Positions 19,208 through 30,046 of a DNA stretch of 64,000 nt are shown here, piece by piece. The notes below the pieces were generated by a model. It saw only the letters and a list, made by a program, of their open reading frames with translations. It ran no database searches and was not told the origin of the DNA. Source of the stretch: Mesostigma viride (lineage: Eukaryota > Streptophyta > Mesostigmatophyceae > Mesostigmatales > Mesostigmataceae). The translations under genes were made by a program, and so were the position numbers. The stretch's first letter is position 1. Every line of letters starts with the position of its first letter. Where the stretch lies: NCBI GenBank assembly GCA_009746045.1, contig RPFO01000296.1:3056798-3120797 (forward strand), written 5' to 3'.

Positions 19208-21595
19208 GGCACCCTGGAGTAGTGACCAGGGTGGAACTAGCTGGGCACAAGTGCTGGGTGAAGATGGAGGATCCTCCCCAGAATGTGCACCGTCTGTCGT
19301 GGTCATATGTACGTCTAAGGGGTGCTGAAGCAGAGGCAGTAACTCCTGATGTGACAACCTTGCCAGTTGGTCATGATGTCATCCCTGATCATCACGTTCC
19401 GGCTGGAAGTAATCCCCGGGTAAGTCCTGGCCAGACCCCTGGACCGGTTAACTTTCCAGATTTAGAGCAGGCAGATGTGGTCCCCTCTAGCCTCACTAAG
19501 CATAGAGGTGTGGGCCTGAAAGATGTGGTGCTGGCTATGCAAAAAGCCAAGCAAAAGCCGCGGGTGTCCAAGCTCAGCCAGTTGGAGGAGTCCGAGTGCA
19601 CTGCACTAGAAGTAGATACCAATGCAGAGTTCTCCATCATGGGGTCTCAGCATACAGGGCAGCGGCAGATTGGCGAGTCTAGCTGTTCCTGGGTGTCTGA
19701 CTTTAGTGGCAGGGTTCATTTGAAAGTGGTAGGAGAAATCATCTTGCCAGTTATGGGTGTAGATGTTTCATTCCTAGTGCTGGAAGATTATGATGGTCCT
19801 ATCATCTTGGGTCAGAATTTTCTTTGCACCCCTGGAGTTGTGGTTGTATCTCATAGCCTTATTCGTAAGGGTTGGGGTAGCATTCCACTGACTAACTTCA
19901 GGGCCCTGAATTTTAATTTTTTCTCTGTGAAAGCGATCAGGAATGTGCAGTGGCCTGAGGATCAGATCCCTGTGGCTTCCAGTCTTGTGATGCCAGCTGC
20001 TCTCCATCCTAGCAGTATTGGTATCACTAAGAGATCACTGGCTGCTCATTCTCCTCTTAGCTATGATCAGCTTGTCCAGGAAATGAGTTCTCCTCTGATG
20101 TTTGAGGCCTGGAGGCTAGCATTTGCCAAGGCCCTAGAGGAGTGGTTGCAGTTTGACTGCTGTCAGCCTGTGAATGAAGTTCCTCCATACAGTACACGGT
20201 TGAAGCTCAGATTCGTCATCAAGCGGAAGGAGGTAGAGGGGGTGTCTGTTCCCCATGTGCGTCCAGTTCTTAATGAATACCGTGGTACTGGGGATCTTCT
20301 GGGCGAGGAGTTGTATACACCTGGGATGCTACATGATACATGGCGTATTTTATTGTGCCTATATGTCGGTATGCTGAACCAGGGTGCTGATATGTCTTCA
20401 GTTCTGCTAGATTTCAAGAGAGCATTTCTGAAGGGTGATCCCAGACAGTGTGGCTCAGCAGGTGTGGCATTGTGAAACTCCATTTCATGTGCCAGTTCCT
20501 GTAGCCTGGCAGACAGAGCTCCAGTCTAGCTACCTGCTGATTCTGAAGGGTCTAGAAGGTCTCAGGTCCAGTCCCATCATTTGGAGGCTCACCTTGGAAG
20601 ACTTCTTGACTAAACACTGTGGGTTGAAGGTGTCATCTGTGGACCCATGTTTATTGCTGGGTAGGTGGCATGATTTACCTGTGTATGCTAGCCTGCATGG
20701 TGATGACTTGCACTTGATTGCTCCCACTAAGTGGTTGAGTCAGTTTGTGCCCATCATTAATGATGCATTTCCTTTGGGAAAAGAATTGTGGCAGAAGCCT
20801 GGAGAGGCTGTCACGTTCTGTGGAATGCAGGCTACATTGGTTCAGGAGGGGAGTCAGTGGCTGATTAAGCTGCAGGCGGGCAATGACTACAAGAGTACCA
20901 TTCTTCAATCTGTTCCAGAGGTCATGACGTCATCCATTGCACCTGAGCTGAAAGGCAAGTTGGCCTGGTATGGCAGCATTTGTGGGCCTGACATGATGGT
21001 CCATAGCAGATCCCCTGATGATGTGCTAATCCTGGAGGAGCCTTCCCAGATTATTGCACATGTTAACAAGTCTCCTGGTATTACTTTAGCTGGGATTGAT
21101 TTGTCTTTGCCATTTTCCTTGGATATCTATGTTGATAGCTCCATGGATAGCAGGCAAGTTTCTAAGGTCAGAGGCAGGTCAGCTGGCTTGTTTGTGCTTC
21201 AGCAACATAGGCCTAGTCTTGTGGCCTGGTACAGTCGTTTTCAAAGAAGGGTTGCTGTGAGTTCAGATGTCTCTGAGTGCAGAGCCATTTGTGAAGGGAT
21301 TCAGTCCAGTTTGTACATCAAGGAGCTGTTGCTAGCTATGGCTTCAGTTACTCCTCATACTCTTCAGCTGGAGACCTTGATCCTTTCAGATAACATGGGT
21401 ATGGTCCAGTTTGTGCACAAGCAATTGGCCAGAAGCAGAGATCTGGATTATCTCCTGTTGAAGGAGTTGGCAGGTCTGGTGGATATTCAACATCTTCCCG
21501 GTTCTGAGAATCCTGCTGATGCCTTGACCAAGTTGCCTCACAAGTCTGCTGAGCAATATAAGCTTCTTTACAAGCTGATGAGCTCCTCTGTGTGA
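19208..21595 (+). pseudogene. CopB pol: integrase end, retropepsin-like domain, RT, RNase H, one frameshift
   Basis: After the CopC insertion the frame continues HPGVVTRVE ... VHRLSWSYV (integrase SH3-like end). It then reads LEVDTNAEFSIM (near 19610), a DFSG turn and ILGQNFL (near 19805), the same retropepsin-like layout as CopC and again D-T-N. RT has LLDFKRAFLKGD, and at GATCCCAGAC (about 20441-20450) one extra C shifts the frame. The protein resumes as DSVAQQVWHC and runs through HGDDLH, VDSSMD, SSDVSECRAI and LSDNMG to a stop at 21593-21595. A single-base insertion in an otherwise open 780-codon gene could be real or an assembly error. Confidence 0.88.
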
Positions 21596-22371
21596 GTTGA
21601 GCAATTCCAGTTGGAGCTTTGAGCTTGGTGACTGATTGGGTGAGAAGAGCTAACATAGAGCTGGGCTCTGTTATGCTGAGAGCTGTGATGCTCTGAGGGC
21701 AGTAATGCTCTGTGTACATATGTGTATAATAATGTATTCTATGTAATGCTCAGTCATGGAGCATGATGTTGGTTGGGGGTTTGTCCTCAGTTTGAGGTTT
21801 GTCTCAACCAAAGGGATTTTATAGGGCAGGGTTCGATTCCCTGGGGCTGCTTAGGCGGATTTTCCCGGATTGGCTGACCCATCAACCTTGCTGGTGAGGT
21901 GGCGACAGGTCCCCCTAGTTTTGTCCCAGACAGAGGAAGGTAGTTTGTCATGTGCTTAATATATTTTGTGATGTGCTATTTCTCAGTCCATGGTGGGCGC
22001 CAGTTCTGATAACTATCAATGTCTACCTGATAAGGTCTTGTGGGTAACTTGTGGGGTTCCAATCAGGAGCCATTATGGTGGTGATTCCATTTTGGTCATT
22101 ATTCTGGTTAGCCACAAGCTGCTACTCCAAACACTTGGCTTTCTACTTCCAGTGGATAGGGAATTCATTGTAATTCGTCATGGCTGAGATGTGTTGTGAT
22201 CTGGTGCTTGATTAATCCCGAGCAGAGACTACAGAGAGCTGGGAGGGATGTCAAGTGCTATGCATGTTGTTTCTATATATGTGTTGCCAAGCCTAACAGC
22301 TCTAAAAGAAAGAAAGGGCTGGTGTTAATATGGCTGTTACGTCCAAGCTCTAAAAGAGAAGAAAGGGCTGG
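21596..22371 (+). other. CopB 3' untranslated region and polypurine tract
   Basis: The T-arm-like GGGTTCGATTCCC is at 21829-21841. A purine-rich AAAAGAGAAGAAAGGGCTGG run ends at the 3' LTR, and an earlier AAAAGAAAGAAAGGGCTGG lies near 22301-22322, so the tract is duplicated. No gene is seen. Confidence 0.7.
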
Positions 22372-23002
22372 AGTTAATATTGCCTGGCAAGCAATATTAT
22401 TCTACTAAGCTACTTGGCTTGTAGTAGAGATTCTACTTCCGGTTACTACAATCCAGAAACGGGTTCATTCTGATGAGTATTGCTCGAGATATGAGCAAGA
22501 TACTGTTCTACTACATTCTACTTGGATTCGGTGATTCTACGGTGGTTCTTCAAGTGACGCGTGGCATACGACGTCTTGTCACAGTGTACGATAGGACATT
22601 TAGTCTCCGACACTGCGGTCTATTCAATGCTATTGATTAGACGTAACAAATAGTGACAGGACTTGTGCGACAGGACACTGATGTGACTATTTATGGATAA
22701 CGAGTCGAGATCTGCTGGTCCAGAGTGAAGGACAGCAATATTGTAAGATGATCTGTCCTATCAGTCATCTGGATGTGACTGCGTCACAATTAGTATATAA
22801 CGAGCAGGACGCTGCCACTTGGTAGCACCACTTTCCCTGCACCTGTGTCCTCGCACCTTCGGCGACGGTTCTCACGTGCCTCGTGCGTTCTGTGCTGGTA
22901 GCCATAACCAGCAACGTAAACCTATTGATTAATATAACTACTTCCTCTGTAGATATTAATCAGTGCAGGCTGAACCACAGTTCAGCCACAGTTTCGTTAA
23001 CT
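22372..23002 (+). repeat. CopB 3' LTR (631 bp)
   Basis: Same sequence as 7912-8539 plus one TAG. Starts AGTTAATATTGCC, ends CGTTAACT, then GGTGG target duplication. Confidence 0.93.
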
Positions 23003-23007
23003 GGTGG

Positions 23008-23288
23008 AGCAATAAATACTCGACATTTGCAGTGACTGTTCAGTTCCGGGCTCACAAATGATTTGCCGGGCACAGGCGTCGTTGCGCGGCGTATCTTTGT
23101 GGTCTTTTCTGTACAGCTGTCGGAACGGCCCGCGGGTGCAACCTAGGACCGTTACTGGACACGGCAAAAATTTAAAATTTTTCAGGTTGGACCAGTCGTT
23201 TCACATGATTCGTCGTACGTACGCAAATATCCTCCACGCATGCCATGTCGACGCTGCACTGACACACACCAGGGACTTTGGAAGGTGC
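23008..23288. mobile_element. Foldback element, right arm
   Basis: This is the inverted copy of 7438-7728, separated from it by CopB. It ends GGACTTTGGAAGGTGC at 23288. The first five bases after CopB (23003-23007, GGTGG) are the target duplication matching 7907-7911. No flanking duplication of the foldback element itself could be established. Confidence 0.8.
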
Positions 23289-23460
23289 GCACCCTGCCCG
23301 CCCAGGTAATTGATGCGGTGTTTTGCAGGCGCGCACCGCCGGATGCGCCCACCACGCCCGCCACCGCACGTCCAGTGACCGACTGTGGTCCACGTTCTTT
23401 TTCGCCTGCGGGTGCAGCCCCCATAATGCGTACGAGCAGCTTCACGGCTTTCTTCTTTGG

Positions 23461-24230
23461 AAATCAAGAACAACGGGGAGCCTAAACCCTAAACAACCCT
23501 AAACCCTGCGCCGCAACAACAAGAGTGAGTTGCGGGATTTTACGTACGTGGTTTTCCTAATTTTTTTTCACCTGGCATGTTGAGTATCCATCCCATTTTG
23601 CGTCATGCCGGCTTCCTGAACGACGACTCTCTCTCCCTCTCCCTCTCCCCCCCCTCTCCCTCTTATTTTTCACCAGGTTTTTCATGCCGATTTTTAATCC
23701 CTTTTGCGTCATGCTCGGAGTAGCGTGATGTCGTCAATTGTCACTCACAACAATGCTATCATTGTGGTTCGTTATTGTTCGCATGCGGGTGCATGCAGGT
23801 CACGAGGAGTGCGTACGAGCAGCACGTGCATGCTCATCATTAAATCAAGAACAACGGGGAGCCTAAACCCTAACCAACCCTAAACCCTGCACATCAACAA
23901 CAAGAGTGAGTTGCGGGATGTTATGTACGTGGTTTTCCTAATTTTTTTTCACCTGGCATGTTGAGTATTCATCCCATTTTGCGTCATGCCGGCTTCCTGA
24001 ACGACGACTCTCTCTCCCTCTCCCTCTCCCCCCCCTCTCCCTCTTATTTTTCACCAGGTTTTTCATGCCGATTTTTAATCCCTTTTGCGTCATGGTCGGA
24101 GTAGCGTGATGTCGTCAATTGTCACTCACAACAATGCTATCATTGTGGTTCGTTATTGTTCGCATGCGGGTGCAGGTCACGAGGATTGCGTTGCGTGCGG
24201 TGCGTCATCAATCCAAGAACAAAACACGAT
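23461..24230. repeat. 381-bp tandem units with telomere-like CCCTAAA motifs
   Basis: Unit 1 starts at 23461 (AAATCAAGAACAACGGGGAG) and unit 2 at 23842. A third, decayed unit runs into the microsatellite at about 24205. Each of the first two contains TAAACCCTAA followed by a second ACCCTAAACCCT and a short CTCTCC tract. The motifs are plant-type telomere-like but too short to be a telomere. Short ORFs here are not credible genes. Confidence 0.85.
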
Positions 24231-25402
<1,172 letters not shown>

Positions 25403-25459
25403 CCCCCCTCCCTTTTACAAACACCATAATTCTGCCAACGTCACTCTTCTTGGACCGTG

Positions 25460-25880
25460 TGATAGTTACGCCCGCCGTCGTTTCTTCTCTTACTGGAAGA
25501 GCACATGACCAACATTGGTTGTGCTAGTTACGCCCGCCGTCGTTTCTTTTGCCTTTTCGATGTCGAAATACATCGCGTGAAAGATGCACCCCCGTCAGTT
25601 AACTTGTCATCTTGTAAGCTCAACCTTTCCATGATAGTTACGCCCGCCGTCGTTTCTTTTGCATCTTCGATGTCGAAGTGTTTGTCGTGAAAGTTGCATC
25701 CCCGTCAGGTTCTTGTCTTCTTGTAAGATCAATGTTTCATGATTAAGTTACGCCCGCCGTCGTTTCTTTTTTATTTTCGATGTCGAAGAATATGTCGTGA
25801 AAGTTGCAGCGCGTTCGTGTCCATTGTATTCTTGTGATATCAATGTTTCCCATGATAGTTACGCCCGCCGTCGTTTCTGT
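25460..25880 (+). repeat. Roughly 110-bp tandem array carrying the ACGCCCGCCG motif
   Basis: Five copies of GTTACGCCCGCCGTCGTTTC start at 25465, 25527, 25637, 25747 and 25858. The last four are spaced 110-111 bp within units that also share ATGTCGAA..CGTGAAAGTTGCA and CTTGTAAGATCAATGTTTC. The same motif in variant form lies in introns downstream, so this array may be the first intron, or the 5' region, of the following gene cluster. Confidence 0.85.
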
Positions 25881-25909
25881 TGCCTTCTCGTTCGTTTAAA
25901 ATATCTAAT

Positions 25910-26262
25910 GAAGGTTTTACCATCGTCCCTTCCCTTTTCTTATGGAATGGTAAACGTTTACCTAAAACAAATAACTTAAAATCTGCACCCGTTAAACCAC
26001 ACCCCCCTCGAAATGACTCCATGGTTGCAGAACAAATGTCAGAAGAAGAACCAAAAAAATGCATTGGAAACCACGAGCGCAAAAGGAAAGCCGTTGACAA
26101 TTTAGAGACCCTCTCGGAGGATGTGCCTGAATTGGTTTCCTCGGATGACGAGTTTGAATACTCGAAAACATCGGGGGGAAAAGTTCTTGAGAAAGCATGG
26201 AAGGTCTTTGTGACAAACGCGTTTGTGGAGTGGATTAAAAAAAACTATTCCGAGGAATAGTA
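25910..26262 (+). CDS. Hypothetical acidic ORF, possible exon
   Basis: Open frame with a good ATG near 26022 (MVAEQMSEEEPKKC) and a stop at 26260-26262. It has a basic patch NHERKRKAV that could be a nuclear signal, then acidic VPELVSSDDEFEYS and a C-terminal WIKKNYSEE. No family recognised. It lies just after the 110-bp motif array and before an apparent 3' splice site at 26333, so it may be one exon of a longer gene or a short gene of its own. Confidence 0.4.
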
Positions 26263-26333
26263 ACTTGTTTATATAATGTTATTTTTAATAAATTAATGTT
26301 TATTTATAACGTGTCATTTTCTTCCTACGCGCA

Positions 26334-26538
26334 GGAAATGGTGGAGGTTGAGGAGAGTTTGGCCAAAAGGCAAAGGACCGACACACTTCGACAAAATGGA
26401 AGGAGTCTTCCATTGTACATCAAAAAAATAGTTGAGGATTACTGGCTCGCTTCCAATTCGACTCCTCGTCCGAGTCCGGTCATACCGGACATTGTTAAAG
26501 TCTGGAAGGTGTCAGAACATCAATCGCACATTGAATAG
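26334..26538 (+). CDS. Hypothetical exon
   Basis: A polypyrimidine-rich stretch ending CTACGCGCAG (to 26333) precedes the open frame EMVEVEESLAKRQRTDTLRQ ... VSEHQSHIE, stop 26536-26538. KRQR may be a nuclear signal. Function unknown. A motif copy (26571-26593, AGTTGCGCCTTGGGGCG) follows 33 bp after the stop. Confidence 0.35.
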
Positions 26539-27128
26539 ATAATGCTTTATCGCCATATTGGTGTTCAACAAGTTGCGCCTTGGGGCGTTTCTTTGAATTT
26601 AAACCTTCGTATTAATAAACAAGTACAATAAAAAAATTTCAATACGTTTTTTGAATTTTATTTTCCGGGGCCGGTATGTTATCGTAAATCTATCCTGACA
26701 CCGGCAACAAGGCGGCAAAGGCGGCCGCAAAAGAAGAGATGTTCGCTCGTGTCGATGAAATGGCGGCGAAAGAGGTTCCGAGAGTTCGCTCGATCGGTTG
26801 TTGCAAAACCTGCAGAGAGTGGAACGAGTCGCGGGACAGTCTATATTGATATGAGTTGCGACCGCCGGCGTTTCTCTGCTGTTGAATGCCCCCCCCCTAC
26901 ATACACATTATATGTCTGGACATTCGTATGTAGTGACAATCGTAGTCGATGTGATTGCGATTCGTTTGTAGGTAGAAAGTGGTTATTGAGGAAGTTGCGC
27001 CCCAGGGCGTTTCTTTGTTGCATTTTCTTCAAATTTTAGCTCGCGTAAATAGATGAAGATGATTTAATAAATGCCAATTTTTTTTAATAATATAAACTAC
27101 TCGCGGCCGGTATGTTCTGGTTTCGCAG
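26539..27128 (+). other. Non-coding or intronic stretch with three motif copies
   Basis: Motif copies start at 26571, 26855 and 26994. A short frame at 26749-26880 (MKWRRKRFREFARSVVAKP) may be an exon fragment. The stretch ends TGGTTTCGCAG, a good 3' splice site, directly before the ATG at 27129. Confidence 0.5.
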
Positions 27129-27863
27129 ATGTCCAGTCTGACGGTCGACATAAGGGGACGTCCATATCAGGACGCTGTTTTCCGGATTTTTGAGAAGGAT
27201 CCCGATAAGAAGTGCCGGGATAAGAAATGTAAAAAGCTGTCAATTACCAACCTCGGTCTGTGTGGGGAACACATCGTAGCTTTCGGAAAGGACATGATTT
27301 CCCGTCATTTGCAACAATACGTTGACAACAATTGTGTGGGAGGGGCGCAGATGGACGTCCTTCTTGAGGATGGAGTGGACGGAGCCAAAAGGGCTGTAAT
27401 TCGGCTGTCGGAAATGGATGATGACAAAGAGGACGTGAACATTCGCCTTAGGAGGCACGACGATAACACGGCCGATTGTGTGTTTGGGTCTCGAGGAATG
27501 GCGGATGAGAGCCAGGTCTTCCATGATGCCGCGGAGAAGGTGGTTGAATGGATGATGGGTTGGTCAAATCTTGACGTTCGCATATTCAACCGTCTGACGT
27601 CTGATTTCCTTCTTAGGGGAAGTTTCAAGATGGTTGACCGTGCAAGGCAGTCCAGGAACCAGCTATCCCTTTCCATGGCCAGTCCGATCGCACGCATGAT
27701 TGAGGAGGGCCCTCTTCCGCGCAACCTTGCCTCGAGATTTCGAAAATACCGTGAAGGGCTCGACCGAAAATCAGCAGCGATTTCCCATTCGCGAACCACT
27801 TATGGGTCGACGGAGGTGGTAACGGAATTTTTTTGCATTTCCTTGCCAAATGATTCTTTATGA
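27129..27863 (+). CDS. Unrecognised protein exon with N-terminal Cys cluster
   Basis: It starts with ATG right after an AG splice site and encodes MSSLTVDIRGRPYQ, then a KKCRDKKCKKLS..GLCGEH cysteine cluster (about residues 29-48) that could bind metal. A mixed region, FHDAAEKVVEWMMGWSNLDVR, follows, and the frame ends after a basic RFRKYREGLDRK. The frame is open to TGA at 27861-27863, but GTG/GTAACG near 27816-27822 is a plausible 5' splice site that would join it to 28091. The next intron holds two motif copies (27908, 28021). I know no family with this layout. Confidence 0.6.
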   Translation: MSSLTVDIRGRPYQDAVFRIFEKDPDKKCRDKKCKKLSITNLGLCGEHIVAFGKDMISRHLQQYVDNNCVGGAQMDVLLEDGVDGAKRAVIRLSEMDDDKEDVNIRLRRHDDNTADCVFGSRGMADESQVFHDAAEKVVEWMMGWSNLDVRIFNRLTSDFLLRGSFKMVDRARQSRNQLSLSMASPIARMIEEGPLPRNLASRFRKYREGLDRKSAAISHSRTTYGSTEVVTEFFCISLPNDSL

Positions 27864-28090
27864 GGGACATAGAGTTGTTTGCATGTATAGAGAGTGAATT
27901 GACGAAAGTTGCGACGGCGGTCGCATCTTTTAGTGCGTCGTTCTCTTGTTATGAATCTCTGTTCATTCTGAATTATAACGTTGTTTGTACCTTGACATAA
28001 TGATGCATTTTTTGTATTGAGTTGCGACGTGGGGCGCATCTTCCTGCTGACTCGTATGATTTTTCCAATTTTTTTGTTTTGTTGTTGCAG

Positions 28091-28746
28091 ATGGAAAAGG
28101 GCGGCCCTACATCGCCGGTTGTCGGCGACTCTCCCCCTAGGGGGGAAGGGTCTGAAGGGCAACCAGTTCAGGCCCAAGGCGCCTCCTCACAACAGCCTCC
28201 TCACAAGCGTGCGAGGTCGGGGACGCCGCCCCCGAGGGTGGATCCTGATGTCAGCTTTGCCGCGGTCGCTGGGAAGGATGAGTACCACGGTGGTCGTGAG
28301 AGGGTTGAGGATCCGGTTGCGCGGTTTCAGCGACTCGAGAATGGCACTCGTGAAGAGCAACTCGCGCTGTACCGAGACATCCTTAATGACAAACCTGAGT
28401 ACGCCAGAGTGCCTTGGCTCTCCAAAAGCCAATTCATGCCTCGTATTGAAAACATGCTCTTGCAGGAGCAAAGGGCGGCTCGGTGGGCTCAGAATGCGCC
28501 ACAGACAGTAGCCGCCGCGCCCTCCCATGCCGCGCCTGCCGCAGTAGCCCAAAAGAGGGGGGAGAGTGTGCACGAGTCGGCCGCAGTGCCCTCAACCGCA
28601 AGGGATCCCCCGCGACTTTCAAGCCGGTCGCGACGGGCGATATGCCCCCGCCGCGGCGAAGGGAAAGGGGGAAGGGGGTCGATGTAGGGGAAGACGATGT
28701 TTTCGAAATGACGCCGAGCAATTTGGAAGGTGGCGGGCCGATCTTC
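28091..28746 (+). CDS. Pro/Arg-rich exon, unrecognised
   Basis: A TTGTTGTTGCAG acceptor precedes ATG at 28091 (MEKGGPTSPVVGDSPP). An HKRARSGTPPPR stretch and a helical FQRLENGTREEQLALYRDIL follow. The frame shifts near a C run at 28605-28612, after which GSPATFKPVATGDMPPPRR ... EDDVFEMTPSNLEGGGPIF leads to a good 5' splice site, ATCTTC|GTAAGT at 28746. The shift is either a sequence error or decay. Function unknown. Confidence 0.55.
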
Positions 28747-28867
28747 GTAAGTCTCTGCCCATTTAATTGATGTCGTGAAATACAATAAGCATTTTTTTGC
28801 AATATTCGCCAGAAATGTCATTTCCGACAACTAAGCGGATTTTTACTTTCCGTTGAAATGTTCGCAG

Positions 28868-29757
28868 GGCCGGCAAGAGGATGTGGGTGCAAGAGAAGCC
28901 CGCTCAATGGCGGGAAGCACCCAGGTACATGAGTGCGTCAGATTCCTCTCCGATTTACTTGTATTGAAAAGGTTTGCGTGCGTATATCCTTGTTTCTTTT
29001 GTAGTAATTTTTTTCTTGTGAATGGACAATCGCTTTGCTATTTTTGCAGGGAAGTCCGGAAGAGCAGCAAGAGGGCGGTGAGAGGAGGGGAAGTGGATCT
29101 TACGGTGGTTCTACTGCTGAGGGGGGAAGGGTAAGTGACCGTTGACTTAGTAATCGAAAGTTTAGGTTCGTCCTCAATTGACAGAGTTACGACGGCCGGC
29201 GTTTCTCTACACTTTTCTTACATTAAAAATCTTCCGTTGATAATGTTCTTGCAGGAAGCCGGTCGTCAGGGTGGGGCAAATCTCCGGGAGAGGGGGCTAT
29301 CGCTGTCGGTGAGCCTGTGTCAGAGGGCGTAGTTGGAAGCGACGGCGATACTGCGCTCGGGACACGCCTGCAGCAGCAAGCGGATGCTTATAACTGAGGA
29401 AGTTGGCAAAGTGGGTTGTGGCCGAGGTGAGAACGGAACAGCCCCACCTGAGGTACGGAACCACTTGATGACTCTCCATCAAGTCGCTGAGTTGATCGTG
29501 AAGAATGCGTGCGCGCCCGATGGAGCCACACAGCCTGAGGAGATCCCGAGCGCCAAGGCCTTGATAAAGTGGATGCAGGAGAACTGTTCGAGGGCAAAGG
29601 GAAGGAGAGGAAGTGTAAACTGAAGACGGTGACGCAGGCGGACGCCAAGACTCTGATCAAGATGTTGAAGGATCACGATGCCCGCCGGGACAAGTCTCCG
29701 AAGATCGCGAAGGGGTCGAAGAAAGCGGCTGAAGCAGCAGCGGTTGAGGGGAATGAG
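28868..29757 (+). CDS. Chain of small exons, same gene
   Basis: Clear GT..AG introns delimit exons 28868-28924, 29050-29130 and one starting at 29255. The introns end TTCGCAG, TTTTTGCAG and TTCTTGCAG, and donors read GTACAT and GTAAGT. From about 29390 a longer coding stretch reads NHLMTLHQVAELIVKNACAP ... ALIKWMQENC. After a one-base shift near 29590 it reads KERKCKLKTVTQADAKTLIK to the donor GAATGAG|GTAAGT at 29757. The protein is Lys/Glu-rich. Exact exon phasing needs transcript data. Confidence 0.5.
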
Positions 29758-30046
29758 GTAAGTCTACCTCTGTTGTGAGGGGGGCTTTGTTCTTGAGGTC
29801 CATGTTTCATGTAGGTTGCGACGGCCGGCGTTTCTTAAGTGTGACACTTACTTCCTTTTGATTATGTTTTCCTGATTTTTTCGCATCACGGTTGAGGGAA
29901 ATGAGCCAAGTGTACCACTGTTGTGAGGGGGGCTTTGATCTTGAGGTTCAGGTTTCATGTAGGTTGCGACGGCCGGCGTTTCTCAAGTGTGACATTTACT
30001 TTATTCCTTTTGGTTATGCTTTCCTGATTTTTTCGCATCACTGCAG
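29758..30046 (+). other. Intron made of a tandem duplication with a lost donor site
   Basis: The roughly 145-bp segment beginning GAATGAGGTAAGT (29751) is repeated at about 29896 as GAAATGAGCCAAGTG, where GT has become CC. Both halves carry GTTGCGACGGCCGGCGTTTC (29815, 29963) and end with TTTTTTCGCATCAC. Only the second continues to CTGCAG at 30046. The duplication therefore enlarged the intron. Confidence 0.65.

Larger units (their letters stand above)
7912..23002 (+). mobile_element. CopB: copia-like LTR retrotransposon, interrupted by CopC
   Basis: The element is bounded by LTRs 7912-8539 and 22372-23002, which by eye differ only by a 3-bp TAG duplication, and by a 5-bp target duplication GGTGG (7907-7911, 23003-23007). 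Internal order on the plus strand is primer site, decayed gag, integrase, retropepsin-like domain, RT, RNase H, 3' untranslated region and polypurine tract. CopC (11039-19207) is inserted in the integrase region. Removing CopC and one GGCAC copy gives an element of about 6.9 kb. Confidence 0.92.

Noticed and set aside
23481-23510. A chromosome end
   Set aside because: Only two short CCCTAAA pairs per unit, with unrelated sequence continuing on both sides.
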